Shown here piece after piece: positions 5,546 to 6,423 of a DNA stretch of 6,423 nt (the stretch's first letter is position 1; each line of letters starts with the position of its first letter). A program made the position numbers and the translations under genes. Source of the stretch: an uncultured bacterium (GTDB lineage Bacteria; Planctomycetota; Phycisphaerae; Phycisphaerales; SM1A02); assembly GCA_903918555.1 (NCBI GenBank), contig CAIXEV010000122.1, positions 1-6,423 of the forward strand, read 5' to 3'. The notes beneath the pieces are model-generated. The model made no database searches. It saw only the letters and a program-made list of their open reading frames with translations, and was not told the origin of the DNA.

Positions 5546-5551
5546 TATCCT
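5546..5551 (+). promoter_or_regulatory. -10-like element of ruvB (leaderless)
   Basis: TATCCT ends six bases before the ruvB ATG at 5558. There is no Shine-Dalgarno sequence, so transcription would start at or next to the start codon. The same spacing is seen before the EVE gene (TACGCT) and nearly the same before the left-edge gene (TACACT). No good -35 hexamer is visible; the 19-bp repeats occupy that position. Confidence 0.5.
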
Positions 5552-5557
5552 GCGCGC

Positions 5558-6423
5558 ATGGCGAAGGAGCGCATCGTCTCGCAGTCGGCGCAGGTGGCGG
5601 AAGCCGAGTCGGATCTCGATCCGCAGACGCTCGAGATCCGTCCGCGGTCGCTTGGCGAGTATGTCGGGCAGCGGGCGCTCGTCGAGCGGCTCACAATCGC
5701 GCTCACGGCGTCGAAGTCGCGCGGCGAGGCGATGGAGCATGTGCTGCTGCACGGACCGCCCGGCCTCGGCAAGACGACGCTCGCACATGTGATCGCGAAC
5801 GAAATGGGTTCGCGCGCCTATGTGACGAGCGGCCCCGCGCTCTCGAAGGCGGGCGACCTCGTCGGCACGCTCACGAAGATGGAGGAGAACGATGTCCTCT
5901 TCATCGACGAGATCCACCGCCTGCCCGCCGCGGTCGAGGAGTACATCTATCCCGCGATGGAGGACCGCCGCATCGACTTCACGCTCGATTCGGGGATGCA
6001 CTCGCGCGTGGTCACGATCTCGCTCAAGCCGTTCACGCTGATCGGCGCGACGACGCGCGCGGGGCTCCTGACGCAGGCGCTGCGCAGCCGCTTCGGCATC
6101 GCGCATCACCTCGAGTTCTACGGGCACGACGACCTCGTCGGCATCCTCGAGCGCGCGGCGCGCATCCTGTCGATGCCGGGGATCACCTCCGACGCGTTCG
6201 ACGCGATCGCCGCGAGGAGCCGCGGCACGCCGCGCATCGCGATCCGCCTCCTGCGCCGCGTGCGCGACTTCGCCGCCGTGCGCGGAACGGGCCGGGCCGA
6301 CCGCGCCGCGGTCGACGGCGCGCTCAAGCTCGAGGGCATCGACGAACGCGGGCTCGACGAGCTCGACCGCAAGTACATGCGCGCGATCGCGGAGATCTAC
6401 GGCGGCGGCCCCGTCGGCGTCGA
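5558..6423 (+). CDS. ruvB: Holliday junction branch migration ATPase RuvB (3' end cut by window)
   Basis: The 288 visible residues match RuvB, the hexameric AAA+ motor that, with RuvA, drives branch migration of Holliday junctions during recombinational repair. Landmarks in order: RPRSLGEYVGQ (28-38), Walker A GPPGLGKTT (66-74), TSGPALSKAGDL (90-101), Walker B LFIDEIHRLP (114-123), YPAMEDRRIDF (131-141), sensor 1 GATTRAG (163-169), LRSRFG with the arginine finger (175-180), sensor 2 RGTPRIAIRLLRRVRDFA (222-239), and DRKY...YGGGPVGV (270-288) at the start of the winged-helix domain. About 45-55 more residues are expected beyond the window. ATG 5558 gives an N-terminus of normal length. No ruvA or ruvC lies upstream within the window; instead the gene follows the helix-turn-helix/nucleotidyltransferase cassette and has its own promoter-like element. 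Confidence 0.98.
   Translation, partial: MAKERIVSQSAQVAEAESDLDPQTLEIRPRSLGEYVGQRALVERLTIALTASKSRGEAMEHVLLHGPPGLGKTTLAHVIANEMGSRAYVTSGPALSKAGDLVGTLTKMEENDVLFIDEIHRLPAAVEEYIYPAMEDRRIDFTLDSGMHSRVVTISLKPFTLIGATTRAGLLTQALRSRFGIAHHLEFYGHDDLVGILERAARILSMPGITSDAFDAIAARSRGTPRIAIRLLRRVRDFAAVRGTGRADRAAVDGALKLEGIDERGLDELDRKYMRAIAEIYGGGPVGV

Overview
The window is a high-GC (about two thirds G+C by eye) bacterial chromosome segment with seven genes. Six read left to right, and one at the left edge reads right to left. A Gram-negative-type cell is suggested by the exported helical protein at the left. The LemA/membrane-protein cluster and the promoters placed almost on the start codon would suit Planctomycetota (perhaps Phycisphaerae), but that assignment is a guess.

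Layout. Positions 1-1347 (minus strand) hold the first 449 codons of a large exported protein of unknown function, cut by the window edge. It diverges across 43 bp from a THYN1-like EVE-domain gene (1391-1912). Next comes a compact operon, lemA / membrane protein / lemA (2038-3958), with a 2-nt gap and an ATGA overlap between its genes. The 233-nt gap after it carries tandem copies of a 49-bp unit, a hairpin, a good promoter and a perfect 24-bp palindrome. That promoter drives a two-gene cassette (4192-5471): a helix-turn-helix protein and an AbiEii-like nucleotidyltransferase, overlapping by ATGA. This looks like a toxin-antitoxin or defence module lying between housekeeping genes. The window ends in ruvB (5558 onward), preceded by a 19-bp tandem duplication.

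Two signals cut across gene boundaries. First, I could not find the tetranucleotide ACGT anywhere in the 6.4 kb, although a random sequence of this composition should hold roughly 15-20 copies. Synonymous codons are visibly chosen to avoid it. This points to restriction avoidance, or to a methylated and mutable ACGT site in this lineage. Second, three genes that begin transcription units (the left-edge gene, the EVE gene and ruvB) have a -10-like TAnnnT hexamer 6-7 nt before the ATG and no Shine-Dalgarno sequence, as expected for leaderless mRNAs. The lemA genes instead carry clear Shine-Dalgarno sequences.

The best candidate for an under-described system is the helix-turn-helix/nucleotidyltransferase pair with its palindromic operator. 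The best genome-scale clue is the missing ACGT.
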